DNA of 64,000 nucleotides from Leifsonia sp. Root227 (GTDB taxonomy: Bacteria > Actinomycetota > Actinomycetes > Actinomycetales > Microbacteriaceae), in contig NZ_LMIO01000002.1 in NCBI RefSeq assembly GCF_001428745.1, forward strand, positions 62,001 to 126,000, given 5' to 3'. Of this stretch, positions 16,808-24,966 are shown piece by piece. Both the position numbers and the translations under genes were made by a program. How positions within the stretch are numbered: position 1 is the first letter of the stretch; the number at the start of each line of letters is the position of its first letter. The notes below the pieces were generated by a model. The model was not told the DNA's origin. It made no database searches and was given only the letters and a program-made list of their open reading frames with translations.

Positions 16808-17827
16808 GTGACGGAGACGCGGGCCCAGGAGGTCGGTGCTGGCGTGCACGCGGTTCGCGTGCCGATGGCGCCTGGCGGTCTCCCGTACAGCCTGTGCTAC
16901 CTGGTCGAGGACGCGAGCGGGCGCATCCACGTGGTCGACCCTGGCTCTGCAGGCGCTGGCAATCTCGCCTGGCTCACCGAAGCCCTGCAGGGCATCGGCC
17001 ACGGGATGCGGACGGTCGCCTCGATCGTCGTGACCCACCTGCACCCCGACCACCTCGGCCTCGCGTTCGACCTGAGCGCTGCCGCCGGAGCGCCCATCCT
17101 GCTGCACGAGCGGGAACGGAATGCGCTGCTCGGGGCCGGGGCCGGGGCCGGGAACGGGGACGGGGACGGGGACGGGGGCTGGCCCACCGCGCCTGACCCT
17201 GCCGCGCGGCTCGACGGCTGGGGCATCCCGGACGAACGGCGGCAGGAGCTGTTCGCGGCGATGGCCAGACCAGCGGTGTCGGCCGCGGTGCCGGACGGGG
17301 CCGCCGAGCGGATCGTCGGCGTCGCAGACGGCGACCTGCTCCCGGTCCCCGGACGCAGCATCCGGGTGCTGTGGACACCGGGGCACACGGCCGGCCATCT
17401 GTGCCTCGACGACGCCGATAACGGGATGCTCTTCACCGGCGACCACGTGCTGCCCACGGTCAACCCTGGCATCGGGCTCGGCGCCGGGTTCACCAGGAAC
17501 CCGATCGCCGACTACCTCGAATCGCTCGAACGCGTCGCTGCTCTCGGCGATCGCACGGTGGCTCCCGGCCACGAACGGGTGTTCGGCGCGCTGGGGGAGC
17601 GCTGCGACGAGCTGTCGCGGCACCACCTGCGACGGACGCGGGAAGTGGTGGCGCGGCTGGCGAAGGGCGACGAGCCCAGTGTGTGGCAGATCGCGCGATC
17701 CCTGACCTGGACGGGCGGCTGGGAGGGCCTCGGCGGCTTCACCCTCCTGTCCGCGCTCGCGCAGACCGCGATGCACGCGGAGTTCGCGCGTTCCGCTGAC
17801 GCACGGCGATACGTGGGCGCCGGGTAG
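16808..17827 (+). CDS. MBL-fold metallo-hydrolase
   Basis: Metallo-beta-lactamase-fold hydrolase of 339 residues. The zinc motif T-H77-L-H79-P-D81-H82 is complete. The third His lies in WTPGHTAGHL, the bridging Asp in FTGDHV and the last His in APGHERVFG. The C-terminal extension (RTREVVARLAKGDEPSVWQIAR) is the helical domain seen in glyoxalase-II-like and LACTB2-like members. Residues about 108-124 are a Gly-Ala/Gly-Asp repeat encoded by a hexanucleotide array (GGGGCC/GGGGAC), unlike anything in the fold. The GTG start lacks a strong ribosome site and probably depends on the methyltransferase 26 bases upstream. Likely hydrolyses a thioester, lactone or phosphoester; substrate unknown. Confidence 0.85.
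   Translation: MTETRAQEVGAGVHAVRVPMAPGGLPYSLCYLVEDASGRIHVVDPGSAGAGNLAWLTEALQGIGHGMRTVASIVVTHLHPDHLGLAFDLSAAAGAPILLHERERNALLGAGAGAGNGDGDGDGGWPTAPDPAARLDGWGIPDERRQELFAAMARPAVSAAVPDGAAERIVGVADGDLLPVPGRSIRVLWTPGHTAGHLCLDDADNGMLFTGDHVLPTVNPGIGLGAGFTRNPIADYLESLERVAALGDRTVAPGHERVFGALGERCDELSRHHLRRTREVVARLAKGDEPSVWQIARSLTWTGGWEGLGGFTLLSALAQTAMHAEFARSADARRYVGAG
17131..17181 (+). repeat. In-frame GGGGCC/GGGGAC hexanucleotide repeat
   Basis: Three GGGGCC-type units followed by GGGAAC and about three GGGGAC units inside the MBL-hydrolase gene, encoding alternating Gly-Ala and Gly-Asp/Asn. Runs of four G separated by two bases can form a G-quadruplex on the coding strand. Unit-number changes would keep the reading frame. 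Confidence 0.85.
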
Positions 17828-17912
17828 TCGCTCGCGGTACAGGGGCGCGTCGGCTAGCCGCGTCACGCTCGCGCCGCGCTCTGCGCCGCGGCGCCTCGCT
17901 CCGTCGCGGACG

Positions 17913-18506
17913 TCAGGCGGTCGTGATCCGGTCGAAGAACGCGTCGAGCTGAGCCTCCAGCAGGGCGGGGGTCGACAACTCCGGGGCGATCAAGCTCATC
18001 ACGTTCGCGCCGACGTTGATGAGGACGATCTCATCGACCAGCTGCTCGTCGGGGGTGGGCGTGACGATGTCGCCGTCCGCCCTGCCCTGCTCGATGTACG
18101 TGCGCAGGCCACTGCGCCAGCTGGTCAGGTGGGAGAGGTACGCCTGGTGCAGGTCGTCGTTCGACATCGCCCGCTCCCAGAAACTCAGGAGGACGCGGCC
18201 GGCGACGATCGCCTCCTCGGTGAGCGGCGCTGACGCGTACACGATCGCGCGGAGGGCGGCGAGGCCGGTGGCGTCGCCGACGGCAGAGGCCACCCCCTCG
18301 CTCATCATGCCGAGGGCGCGGTCGTACGTGCCCTGGATGATCTCGTCCTTGCCGGGGAAGTAGTGCTTCAGCGCGCCGTTGGCGAAACCGGCCTCGCTGG
18401 CGATCTCCCGCATCGTCGCCGCCTCGAGGCCGCCTTTGACGATCAGCGCCCAGGTCACGTCGATGATGTCGGAACGGCGCTGATCGTGGTCGATCACCTT
18501 GGGCAT
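17913..18506 (-). CDS. TetR-family transcriptional regulator
   Basis: TetR/AcrR repressor of 197 residues from the ATG at 18506, behind GGGGAG. The helix-turn-helix is at about 32-51 (MREIASEAG, then GALKHYF), followed by a C-terminal ligand domain of about 140 residues. It is preceded on the same strand by the amidohydrolase at 18620 (113-base gap) but has its own promoter-like region containing operator D. Because the same dyad occurs in three other promoters of the cluster and at its own gene, this protein is the best candidate for the regulator of that set. That is inference: no other TetR gene lies in the window, but one could act from elsewhere. The ligand is presumably a pathway substrate or intermediate. 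Confidence 0.9.
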   Translation of the reverse strand: MPKVIDHDQRRSDIIDVTWALIVKGGLEAATMREIASEAGFANGALKHYFPGKDEIIQGTYDRALGMMSEGVASAVGDATGLAALRAIVYASAPLTEEAIVAGRVLLSFWERAMSNDDLHQAYLSHLTSWRSGLRTYIEQGRADGDIVTPTPDEQLVDEIVLINVGANVMSLIAPELSTPALLEAQLDAFFDRITTA

Positions 18507-18571
18507 ACGGCTCCCCTCGAAAACGCGCTGCGACTCGGCCCCGATGGCGTCGTCGGCACGAACAGCAGCGT

Positions 18572-18589
18572 TGTCAACAAGTGTAGGGT
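18572..18589 (-). promoter_or_regulatory. Operator D, at the tetR promoter
   Basis: On the minus strand ACCCTACACTTGTTGACA matches operator A at 12 of 18 positions, including CTACA and GTTGAC. It lies 66 bases upstream of the TetR start with a TACACT hexamer inside it. It is the weakest of the four copies, which would fit autoregulation at lower affinity. Confidence 0.5.
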
Positions 18590-18619
18590 AACCGCCCTCC
18601 CACACGGCGGAAGCGGGGG

Positions 18620-20284
18620 TCAGTTGCGCGAGAAGACCTGCTCACCCCCGAAATACGTCTGCTCGACGGTGACCAGGTGCAGCTCATCGGCCGGAATCCC
18701 GAACGGATCCCGGTCGAGCACCACGAAGTCGGCGGACTTGCCCGGCTCTATCGAGCCTGTGACGGCTCCGAGGCCCATCGCCGTCGCGCCGTTCACGGTG
18801 AACACCTCGATCGCCTCCGCGAGCGTGATGGCCTGCTCGATCCCGAGCACACCGTCGCGCTGCCCGGACGGGTCTGCGCGCGTCACGAGCCCTTCGATGC
18901 CCTCCCAGGCGTTCGGCGTCTCGCTCACCGGCCAGTCGGAGCCTCCGGCGACGAGGGCGCCGGAGTCGATCAGTGCGCGGTTCGGCTGCAGCCCTGCGAC
19001 CTCGTCCGCTGGACGAACGGTGCTCAGCGCGTCCGCGATCACGCCGGGGAACCACAGGAAGGGCGAGATGTCGGCGGACACCTCGAGCTGCGCGAATCGC
19101 GGCAGGTCGCTCTCGGCGATGAACTGTCCGTGCGCGATCTGGTAGAGCGGGGCGGCGTGGCCCTCCGCGCGCACGGTCTCGACCGCATCCAGGACCATGC
19201 GCACAGCGGCGTCGCCCGAGCAGTGGATCTTGGCGGAGATGCCCTGCGCCGCGGTGCGGCGCAGCCAGTCGAGCAGCTCGTCAGCAGGCATCGTGGTCGT
19301 GCCGTGGAAGTGTGCGCCGTGTGCGTCGGACGGCAGGTACGGCTCCAGGAAGGCGCCGCTGTGGGCCGGCGGCGTTCCATCCAGGAAGATCTTGATGAAG
19401 TCCGGTCGGTGATGCTCGCCGGTGAGCTCAGCGCGGTGCGCGATCAGCGCATCCCCGAGCTCGGCGTATCCGAAGATCTGATCGTTGACGGTCATCGAGG
19501 ACACGACCCACGCGCGCAGCTCACCCCGGTCGTCGAGAGCCTTCAGCGCCCGCATCTGGTCGAGCGAGATCGCCGCATCCTGGAACGCCGTGATCCCGTA
19601 GGAGTGCACGATGCCGATGGCGTGCGCAGAGGACTGCTCCTGCTGCGCGGCGGTCAGTGCGACGGCAGGCCTGGCGACGTCCTCCACGAGCAGGCCGGCC
19701 GCTTCGAGCAGCACGCCGCTCGGCTCGCCCGTCTCCGGGTCGCGCATGATGACGCCGCGCTCCGGGTCTGGAGTGGCTGCGTCGATCCCGGCGAGTTCGA
19801 GCGCCCGCGAGCTCGCCCAGCGGTTGTGGTGGCTGTCGTCGGTGAGGAGCACGGGACGTCCCCCTGCTGCTTCGTCGAGCCCGCGCCGCGCCTGGGCGTG
19901 CCCGAGCAGGTCGAGGAGTCCCGTGCCCCAGCTGCTGCCGACGATCCACTCGTCTGGACCCTTCGTCGCGGCGTACGCGCGCACCGCGGAGAGGATCTCG
20001 TCGTAGCTCGCGGTGTTCGAGAAGGTCAGCTCGAACAGCGCGGCCCGCCCGGCGTGGGAGTGGTGGTTGTGCACGTCGACGAGGCCAGGCATGACGAACG
20101 CTCCGTGGAGGTCGAGCACGGTGGTCGACGGACCGCGAAGCGCGGCGACCTCGTCCGACGAACCGACCACGACGATGCGTCCTCCGCGCACCGCGAAGGC
20201 TTCAGCGTGCGAGCGCTCGCCGTCCACCGTGTAGACGGCGGCGTTCGTGACGAGAAGGTCGGCCGCCCCGTCGACGTTGCTCAT
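18620..20284 (-). CDS. Amidohydrolase family protein 2 (YtcJ/amidohydrolase-3 type)
   Basis: Metal-dependent amidohydrolase of 554 residues, the usual YtcJ length. The metal motif V-D-V-H72-N-H74 follows the N-terminal composite beta-strand domain. KIFLDGTPP supplies the candidate Lys, KIHCSGDAAV a His, IAHGQF another His, and GGSDWPVS the catalytic Asp. Its ATG overlaps the stop of the MoaF gene by ATGA, so it is the third gene of the amine oxidase operon (amine oxidase, MoaF, amidohydrolase). In that setting an N-acyl-amine hydrolase freeing an amine for the oxidase is an attractive idea, but nothing in the sequence proves it. Confidence 0.87.
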   Translation of the reverse strand: MSNVDGAADLLVTNAAVYTVDGERSHAEAFAVRGGRIVVVGSSDEVAALRGPSTTVLDLHGAFVMPGLVDVHNHHSHAGRAALFELTFSNTASYDEILSAVRAYAATKGPDEWIVGSSWGTGLLDLLGHAQARRGLDEAAGGRPVLLTDDSHHNRWASSRALELAGIDAATPDPERGVIMRDPETGEPSGVLLEAAGLLVEDVARPAVALTAAQQEQSSAHAIGIVHSYGITAFQDAAISLDQMRALKALDDRGELRAWVVSSMTVNDQIFGYAELGDALIAHRAELTGEHHRPDFIKIFLDGTPPAHSGAFLEPYLPSDAHGAHFHGTTTMPADELLDWLRRTAAQGISAKIHCSGDAAVRMVLDAVETVRAEGHAAPLYQIAHGQFIAESDLPRFAQLEVSADISPFLWFPGVIADALSTVRPADEVAGLQPNRALIDSGALVAGGSDWPVSETPNAWEGIEGLVTRADPSGQRDGVLGIEQAITLAEAIEVFTVNGATAMGLGAVTGSIEPGKSADFVVLDRDPFGIPADELHLVTVEQTYFGGEQVFSRN

Positions 20285-21180
20285 CGCGTCGTGCCCGCAG
20301 CGTCGGCAGAGCCGCCCGCGGAGTCGGCGCCCGCACCCGAGGCGCCCTCTGTCGCGCCGGCGGCCGGGTCGTACGGCTCCGGATGCACGGTGTTACTCAG
20401 CAGCCGCCCGTACGCCCCGAAGGTGAAGTGCGTCGGCACCTCGCCCGACTCGTCGAGCCCGAACAGCACGCCGTGCGACCGGATCGAACGCACGTTGCGG
20501 TGGTCGGCGATGGTCACCGACGCGCACGGGATGACCTTCTCGCGCCAGGTGAACACGTAGATGCCCGGCCGGATCTGCCAGACCGAGTTCTCGTCGGTGT
20601 CCGCCAGCCCCTTCTCCGGCCCCGCGAGGCACTGCCAGGTGTACCACTGGGGGCTCAGGTAGACGTGCTCGTATGCGTGCTGGCTGCTGTACACCCACAT
20701 CACGCGGCGGCCGATCAGGGCCGTCGTCGGGGCGGGCTCGGCTCCTGTCGTCTCGATCCCGTCGATCAGGGACGGAACGAACAGCTGACGCACGGCTGTG
20801 GTGCCGGGGAACTGGTCGCCGATGCCCTGGATGACCGACAGCGCGCGTCCGTTGGTCAGGTCGAGGACGAGCGATACGGCCTCGTCCGGCTGATGCTGGT
20901 GGTGGAACTGCGCGAAGTACAGCCCGGTGTCGACCTCGAACGCCTCGTACGGATCGGTGCCGGAGGACGCGGGGATCGCGTCCGCCGGTCCAGGCTGGTA
21001 CTCCCACTCGACGCTGTCCGCGCCGAACCGGTGCACGATCCGCGTGCCACGCTCGTCGACGAGTGTGACGGTGCGTCCGGCGAGGTCCCCGCTCGGCTCT
21101 GCCTTGTTGGCGTCGAACCCCGGGGCGAGCCCGTCGAGTGGCAGCCAGGTGGAGGTGTCCGACAGGGTGAGTGCGCTCAT
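20281..21180 (-). CDS. MoaF-family protein 1 (lipocalin-like, amine-oxidase-linked)
   Basis: Two-domain MoaF-type protein of 299 residues. The first half (WLPLDGLAPGFDANKAEPSG, TVTLVDERG) matches the MoaF N-terminal domain. The second (RRVMWVYSSQHAYEHVYLSP, WYTWQCL, GIYVFTWREK) matches the C-terminal domain. Despite the name, MoaF was first found in the monoamine (tyramine oxidase) regulon, not in molybdopterin synthesis, and here it directly follows a copper amine oxidase gene by 59 bases. The fold suggests ligand binding; no catalytic residues are assigned. The C-terminal 25 residues are Ala/Gly/Ser-rich and probably disordered. The ATG at 21180 follows GGAGACATC and the stop overlaps the amidohydrolase start. 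A second copy is at 31737. Confidence 0.82.
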   Translation of the reverse strand: MSALTLSDTSTWLPLDGLAPGFDANKAEPSGDLAGRTVTLVDERGTRIVHRFGADSVEWEYQPGPADAIPASSGTDPYEAFEVDTGLYFAQFHHQHQPDEAVSLVLDLTNGRALSVIQGIGDQFPGTTAVRQLFVPSLIDGIETTGAEPAPTTALIGRRVMWVYSSQHAYEHVYLSPQWYTWQCLAGPEKGLADTDENSVWQIRPGIYVFTWREKVIPCASVTIADHRNVRSIRSHGVLFGLDESGEVPTHFTFGAYGRLLSNTVHPEPYDPAAGATEGASGAGADSAGGSADAAGTTR

Positions 21181-21239
21181 GATGTCTCCGTTTCGATGTG
21201 GCGAGTGAAGCGTGTGAAGTGAGTGAGGTCGGTCCGCGG

Positions 21240-23222
21240 TCAGTGCTCGCAGCTGCACGCGGCGCCGCCACCGCAGCAGGAGGCGGCAGCAGCACCGTCC
21301 GGCAGATCGAGCGCCGGGTTGCGGTCGAGGAAGCCGTACGGCTTGAACAGGAAGCCCGAGTAGTCGACCGGCATGATCGGCCAGTCTTCCGGGCGCGGGA
21401 TATGGGTTGGACCGAACACGTGCCAGAGCACGATGTCAGCGTCTTCCAGCGAGCGGTCGGCAGCGGTCCAGGCCGGCAAGCCGGCGCCGCCGGCGTGCGC
21501 GTTCGGGTAGTCGCCGGCGGGGAAGCGCTCTGCAGGGTCGAACGCCGTCGCCCACAGGTGCTTCGTGGCGAACGTCGCCCGCCCGTAGACGGTCGATTCC
21601 GGCTGCGCCATCAGCGTCGCCCCCGGTTGCGGGATGAGGTGGTACGCCGTCGGCTTGCCGACCAGGTTGCGCCGCTCTGCGCTGGTGATCTCCCACACCC
21701 GCGACGACGCCGTGTTCGCCAGGCGGGCCGCATCCCGTTCGCTCCGGATGGGCGTGGTGCTCCAGGTGAACGCGTTGCCGTATGGGTTGTCCTCGCCGAT
21801 CGGGATGCCGACCACATCCACTTCGGAGAGCGAGTTGCGCTCACCGTCGATGGCGACGTCGAGCCTGGCGCAGAACAGGTGCTGGTGCACGGGGGCGAAC
21901 AGTCCTGGCGCTATCTCGGTGGCGTGAGGGTCGTCAGAGCCGGGGATGCCGGCCCCCGCGAACACGATGCCGGTCGCCTTCGCCTCCACCTGGATGGTGC
22001 CGTCGAGGTAGAAGTACCAGAAGAAGCCGTAGTCATAGTTGCCGATGGTGGAGAAGTAGGAGACGACGAGCCTGCGCGAACGTCGTACCTCTGCCTTGCC
22101 GTTCAGATCGGTGTGCTTCCAGAGCACGCCGTAGTCCTCTTCGTGCATGCAGACGACCTGCGGGATGGTCATCGGGTTGCCGTGGTCGTCTGCCACGACG
22201 CCGTCGAAGTAGTGGATGACGCCGAGACAGTCGCAGCCCAGCGTCAGGCTGTTGGCGTTCTTGCCGAGCAGGTACTCTCCGGCGTCGAAGTAGCTGATCC
22301 AGAAGCGCGTCGGCGTCGTGTCGCCGTACGGCACCACCATCTCCGGTACGGAAGCGCGCGAGAGCACCGGCCTGTGCTCGTCGCCGTCGCGGAAGCTCAC
22401 CTGATTGAGCACGAGCCCTTCTCGGGCGTTGAACCCGACGCGGAACCTCCAGTTCTCCCACTCGACGGACTGCCCGTCGACATGGAAGCTCGGGCCGTCC
22501 GGCTGGGTGATCTCGATCGGCTTGAGCGAGGTGCGCGCTGGTCCGACCGTCGCAGCGTCGTAGTTGCCGTCCAGAGCGGGGACGGGCACATCGCCGTCGT
22601 CCTCGACCCGGATGACCTCGCCCTTCGTGAGGTCGATGTGCACGATGAGCCCCTCGACGGGGTGCGACCACGGCGAGTCCTCCTGGCTCGACCGCAGGAA
22701 CGTGAGCGACCGGATGGCGCGCCTGCCCGCCTCGTCCGCCCTGTTGAAGAACCCCGGCGCGAGCGGCGCGCAGAACGCCAGCTCGATGCGATCGGCCAGC
22801 CCGCGGCGCGTCATGGCCGCCTGCCACTCCGGCGAGGCCTTCGCGATCCGTTCTGCGGCCTCGTACTCCTCGAGGAGGTACTGCGGCTGGCCGTACGGCG
22901 CGTCCGCCGTCGCCAGTGGCGTGTGGCTCACCAGCTCGGACGTCGTGACGGAGACCACGGCCTCCGCTGACGCCCCGGTTGCGGTGTCGAGCAGCACGAA
23001 CAGGATGCGCCGCTCGATCGCATCCCCTGGCTGGAAGGCGGCGACGGCCTCCTTCGACGGCTCGACCGGCAGGACGGACGGGAACCGCGTGTCTGGGCCG
23101 ATCAACCCTGCCGCATCGAGGACGTCGCGACCGCGCGAGAGCTCGGCGGCGGTCAGCGGGTCTAGAGGGTGTGCGACAGCGGTGGGTGCGGTCGAGGTGC
23201 TGGTGTGGTGGTGCGCGGACAT
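21240..23222 (-). CDS. Copper amine oxidase (TPQ-containing primary-amine oxidase)
   Basis: Primary-amine oxidase converting R-CH2-NH2 to aldehyde, ammonia and H2O2, 660 residues. The topaquinone precursor Tyr396 lies in the consensus T-I-G-N-Y-D. The catalytic base is Asp313 in YFDAGEY. Copper ligands are His446 and His448 (HQH) and His607 (GPTHIPR). The C-terminal FLDRNPALDLP is standard. The ATG at 23222 is chosen because AAGGA precedes it by five bases; an ATG two codons earlier abuts that site. The last 12 residues form a Cys-rich tail (Cys649, 650, 656, 658 and His660), which is unusual. First gene of the operon with MoaF and amidohydrolase 2, divergent from an amine/amino-acid permease. 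Aromatic monoamines such as tyramine or phenethylamine are the likely class of substrate, by analogy with the MoaF linkage. Confidence 0.95.
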   Translation of the reverse strand: MSAHHHTSTSTAPTAVAHPLDPLTAAELSRGRDVLDAAGLIGPDTRFPSVLPVEPSKEAVAAFQPGDAIERRILFVLLDTATGASAEAVVSVTTSELVSHTPLATADAPYGQPQYLLEEYEAAERIAKASPEWQAAMTRRGLADRIELAFCAPLAPGFFNRADEAGRRAIRSLTFLRSSQEDSPWSHPVEGLIVHIDLTKGEVIRVEDDGDVPVPALDGNYDAATVGPARTSLKPIEITQPDGPSFHVDGQSVEWENWRFRVGFNAREGLVLNQVSFRDGDEHRPVLSRASVPEMVVPYGDTTPTRFWISYFDAGEYLLGKNANSLTLGCDCLGVIHYFDGVVADDHGNPMTIPQVVCMHEEDYGVLWKHTDLNGKAEVRRSRRLVVSYFSTIGNYDYGFFWYFYLDGTIQVEAKATGIVFAGAGIPGSDDPHATEIAPGLFAPVHQHLFCARLDVAIDGERNSLSEVDVVGIPIGEDNPYGNAFTWSTTPIRSERDAARLANTASSRVWEITSAERRNLVGKPTAYHLIPQPGATLMAQPESTVYGRATFATKHLWATAFDPAERFPAGDYPNAHAGGAGLPAWTAADRSLEDADIVLWHVFGPTHIPRPEDWPIMPVDYSGFLFKPYGFLDRNPALDLPDGAAAASCCGGGAACSCEH

Positions 23223-23291
23223 GGACATCCTTCTCGTGGTGGTCTGTTCAGTATCGAAGCCGTACTCCATCCTGCGGAATGGGGCGCTGGA

Positions 23292-23362
23292 CGATGTTCC
23301 CTTTGAGTCAAGTTGTGTGCAGTTGAAGCCAAGGCCAACCTGTGGAGGAAACGGGAACATCG
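23292..23362. promoter_or_regulatory. Paired inverted sites in the amine oxidase/permease promoter
   Basis: CGATGTTCCC at 23292-23301 recurs as its exact complement at 23353-23362, so GGGAACATCG points toward the gene on each side of the divergent region (starts 23222 and 23411). The centres are 61 bp apart, about six helical turns. TTGAGTCAA (23304-23312) and a weaker dyad, TCAAGT and AGTTGA at 23308-23326, lie between them. This layout suits one activator serving two promoters. Confidence 0.5.
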
Positions 23363-23410
23363 CAGTAGCCGTGGCGAATCCCGTGCCGCGCCGACCGAGG
23401 AGTACCTCCC

Positions 23411-24943
23411 GTGACCTCCACAGAACAGGCAGACGACGTCGTCGCCCTGACACCGACCACGCGTCCGAGGCGCCTCGGAGTCCCCGCCGTCACGTTCATG
23501 ATCATCGCGGCGTCCGCGCCGCTCACCGTGCTCGCCGGCGGCGTCACCACCACGTTCGCCGTCACAGGGGTGACCGGCGTGCCGCTCTCGTTCCTGATCC
23601 TCGGTGTGACGCTCGCGATCTTCGCTGTCGGCTACGCGGCGATGAGCCGGTTCGTCACCAATGCGGGAGCGTTCTACTCCTACGTCGCGCGCGGCATCTC
23701 CCGCCCGGCGGGCGTGGGCGTCTCGATCGTGGCCTTGGTGTCGTACAACGCGATGCAGATCGGCGTCTACGGACTGTTCGGCTTCCAGGTCTCGTCCCTG
23801 CTGAACGCGAAGTTCGGCTGGGATGTGCCGTGGTGGGTGCCGATCATCGTCTGCATCGCGCTGATCGCCGTGCTTGGCGTGAACCGCGTCGACCTCTCGG
23901 CGAAGGTGCTCGGCGTGCTGGTCGCCCTCGAGTTCGTCGTGGTCATCGTCTACGACGTCGCCGCCTTCATCGTCGCGCCGGAGGGTGTGAGCGGCGAAGC
24001 GCTCAGCCCGTCGAGCCTGTTCGTCACCGGCATCGGCGCCGTGTTCGCGTTCGGCATCGCCGCCTTCATGGGCTTCGAATCCGCCGCGATCTACGGCGAG
24101 GAGTCCAAAGACCCGAAGCGCACGATCGCCAGGGCGACGTATACCGCTGTCGGCATCATCGCTCTGTTCTACGCGCTGTCGTCGTGGGCGATGACGGTGG
24201 GCTCCGGCCCGAGCACGGTCATCGCCGACGCCACCAAGCAGGGCCCGGACCTCATCTTCACCTTCCTGTCCACGAACGTCGGCGTGGTCGTCAGCGACAT
24301 CGCCCAGCTCCTCTTCGTGACCAGCCTGTTCGCCTCTCTCGTCAGCTTCCACAACGCCGTCGCCCGCTACTTCTTCTCGCTGGGCCGCGAGGGCGTGCTG
24401 CCCGGCTGGCTGTCCAGGGTTCGGGCGCGCAGCGGGGCGCCGTGGGCAGGCTCGGTGACCCAGACGGTGCTCGCCGTCGTCGTGATCGCCGTGTTCGCCA
24501 TCGCGAGCGTCGGCTGGGTGCCTCCCGAGGGCGCACCGGCCGCGCTGTTCCCCGTGCTGACCCTGTTCTCCTGGCTGACCAACAGCGGCGCGATGGGGCT
24601 GGTGCTGCTGATGGCGATCGTCTCCGTCGCTGTGATCGGCTTCTTCCTGCGCGACGGCCGCGGCGTCGGCGTCTGGCAGCGGCTCGTCGCCCCGATCGTC
24701 TCCGGAGTCGCCCTGCTGGTGGTGTTCGTGCTGATCCTGGTGAACTTCAATGTGCTGCTCACCAGCGACCCGACGGCCCCTCCGACGGCGACCACCTTCA
24801 TCCTGCCCGCCATCGTGATCGTGCCTGGCATCCTCGGCATCGTCTGGGGCGTCGTCCTCAAGAAGCGCAACCCCCGCGTGTATGCGCAGATCGGCCACGG
24901 CACGGAGGAAGCAGGAGCCCCCGAGCTGGGCCAGGAAGACTGA
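23411..24943 (+). CDS. APC-superfamily amino acid/amine permease
   Basis: Membrane transporter of 510 residues with about 12 hydrophobic segments. The first segment (VPAVTFMIIAASAPLTVLAGGV), the GAFYSYVARG stretch after helix 2 and FMGFESAAIYGEESKDPKRTI in the middle are typical of APC-family (AAT/GABA-permease-like) carriers. The GTG start is preceded by GAGGAG. It is divergent from the copper amine oxidase and is followed after 23 bases by an SDR. The arrangement argues for import of the amine or amino acid handled by the oxidase, probably by proton symport; specificity is not readable. Confidence 0.9.
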   Translation: MTSTEQADDVVALTPTTRPRRLGVPAVTFMIIAASAPLTVLAGGVTTTFAVTGVTGVPLSFLILGVTLAIFAVGYAAMSRFVTNAGAFYSYVARGISRPAGVGVSIVALVSYNAMQIGVYGLFGFQVSSLLNAKFGWDVPWWVPIIVCIALIAVLGVNRVDLSAKVLGVLVALEFVVVIVYDVAAFIVAPEGVSGEALSPSSLFVTGIGAVFAFGIAAFMGFESAAIYGEESKDPKRTIARATYTAVGIIALFYALSSWAMTVGSGPSTVIADATKQGPDLIFTFLSTNVGVVVSDIAQLLFVTSLFASLVSFHNAVARYFFSLGREGVLPGWLSRVRARSGAPWAGSVTQTVLAVVVIAVFAIASVGWVPPEGAPAALFPVLTLFSWLTNSGAMGLVLLMAIVSVAVIGFFLRDGRGVGVWQRLVAPIVSGVALLVVFVLILVNFNVLLTSDPTAPPTATTFILPAIVIVPGILGIVWGVVLKKRNPRVYAQIGHGTEEAGAPELGQED

Positions 24944-24966
24944 GCGACGAGGACCTGGCACAGCAG

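Noticed and set aside
20281-21180. MoaF as a molybdenum cofactor biosynthesis gene
   Set aside because: No moa, mob or moe genes are near; the gene is coupled to a copper amine oxidase, matching the monoamine-regulon origin of the MoaF name.
23353-23362. GGGAAC as an ECF sigma-factor -35 element
   Set aside because: No CGTC or GTT -10 element lies 15-18 bases downstream on either strand; the mirror arrangement fits operators better.
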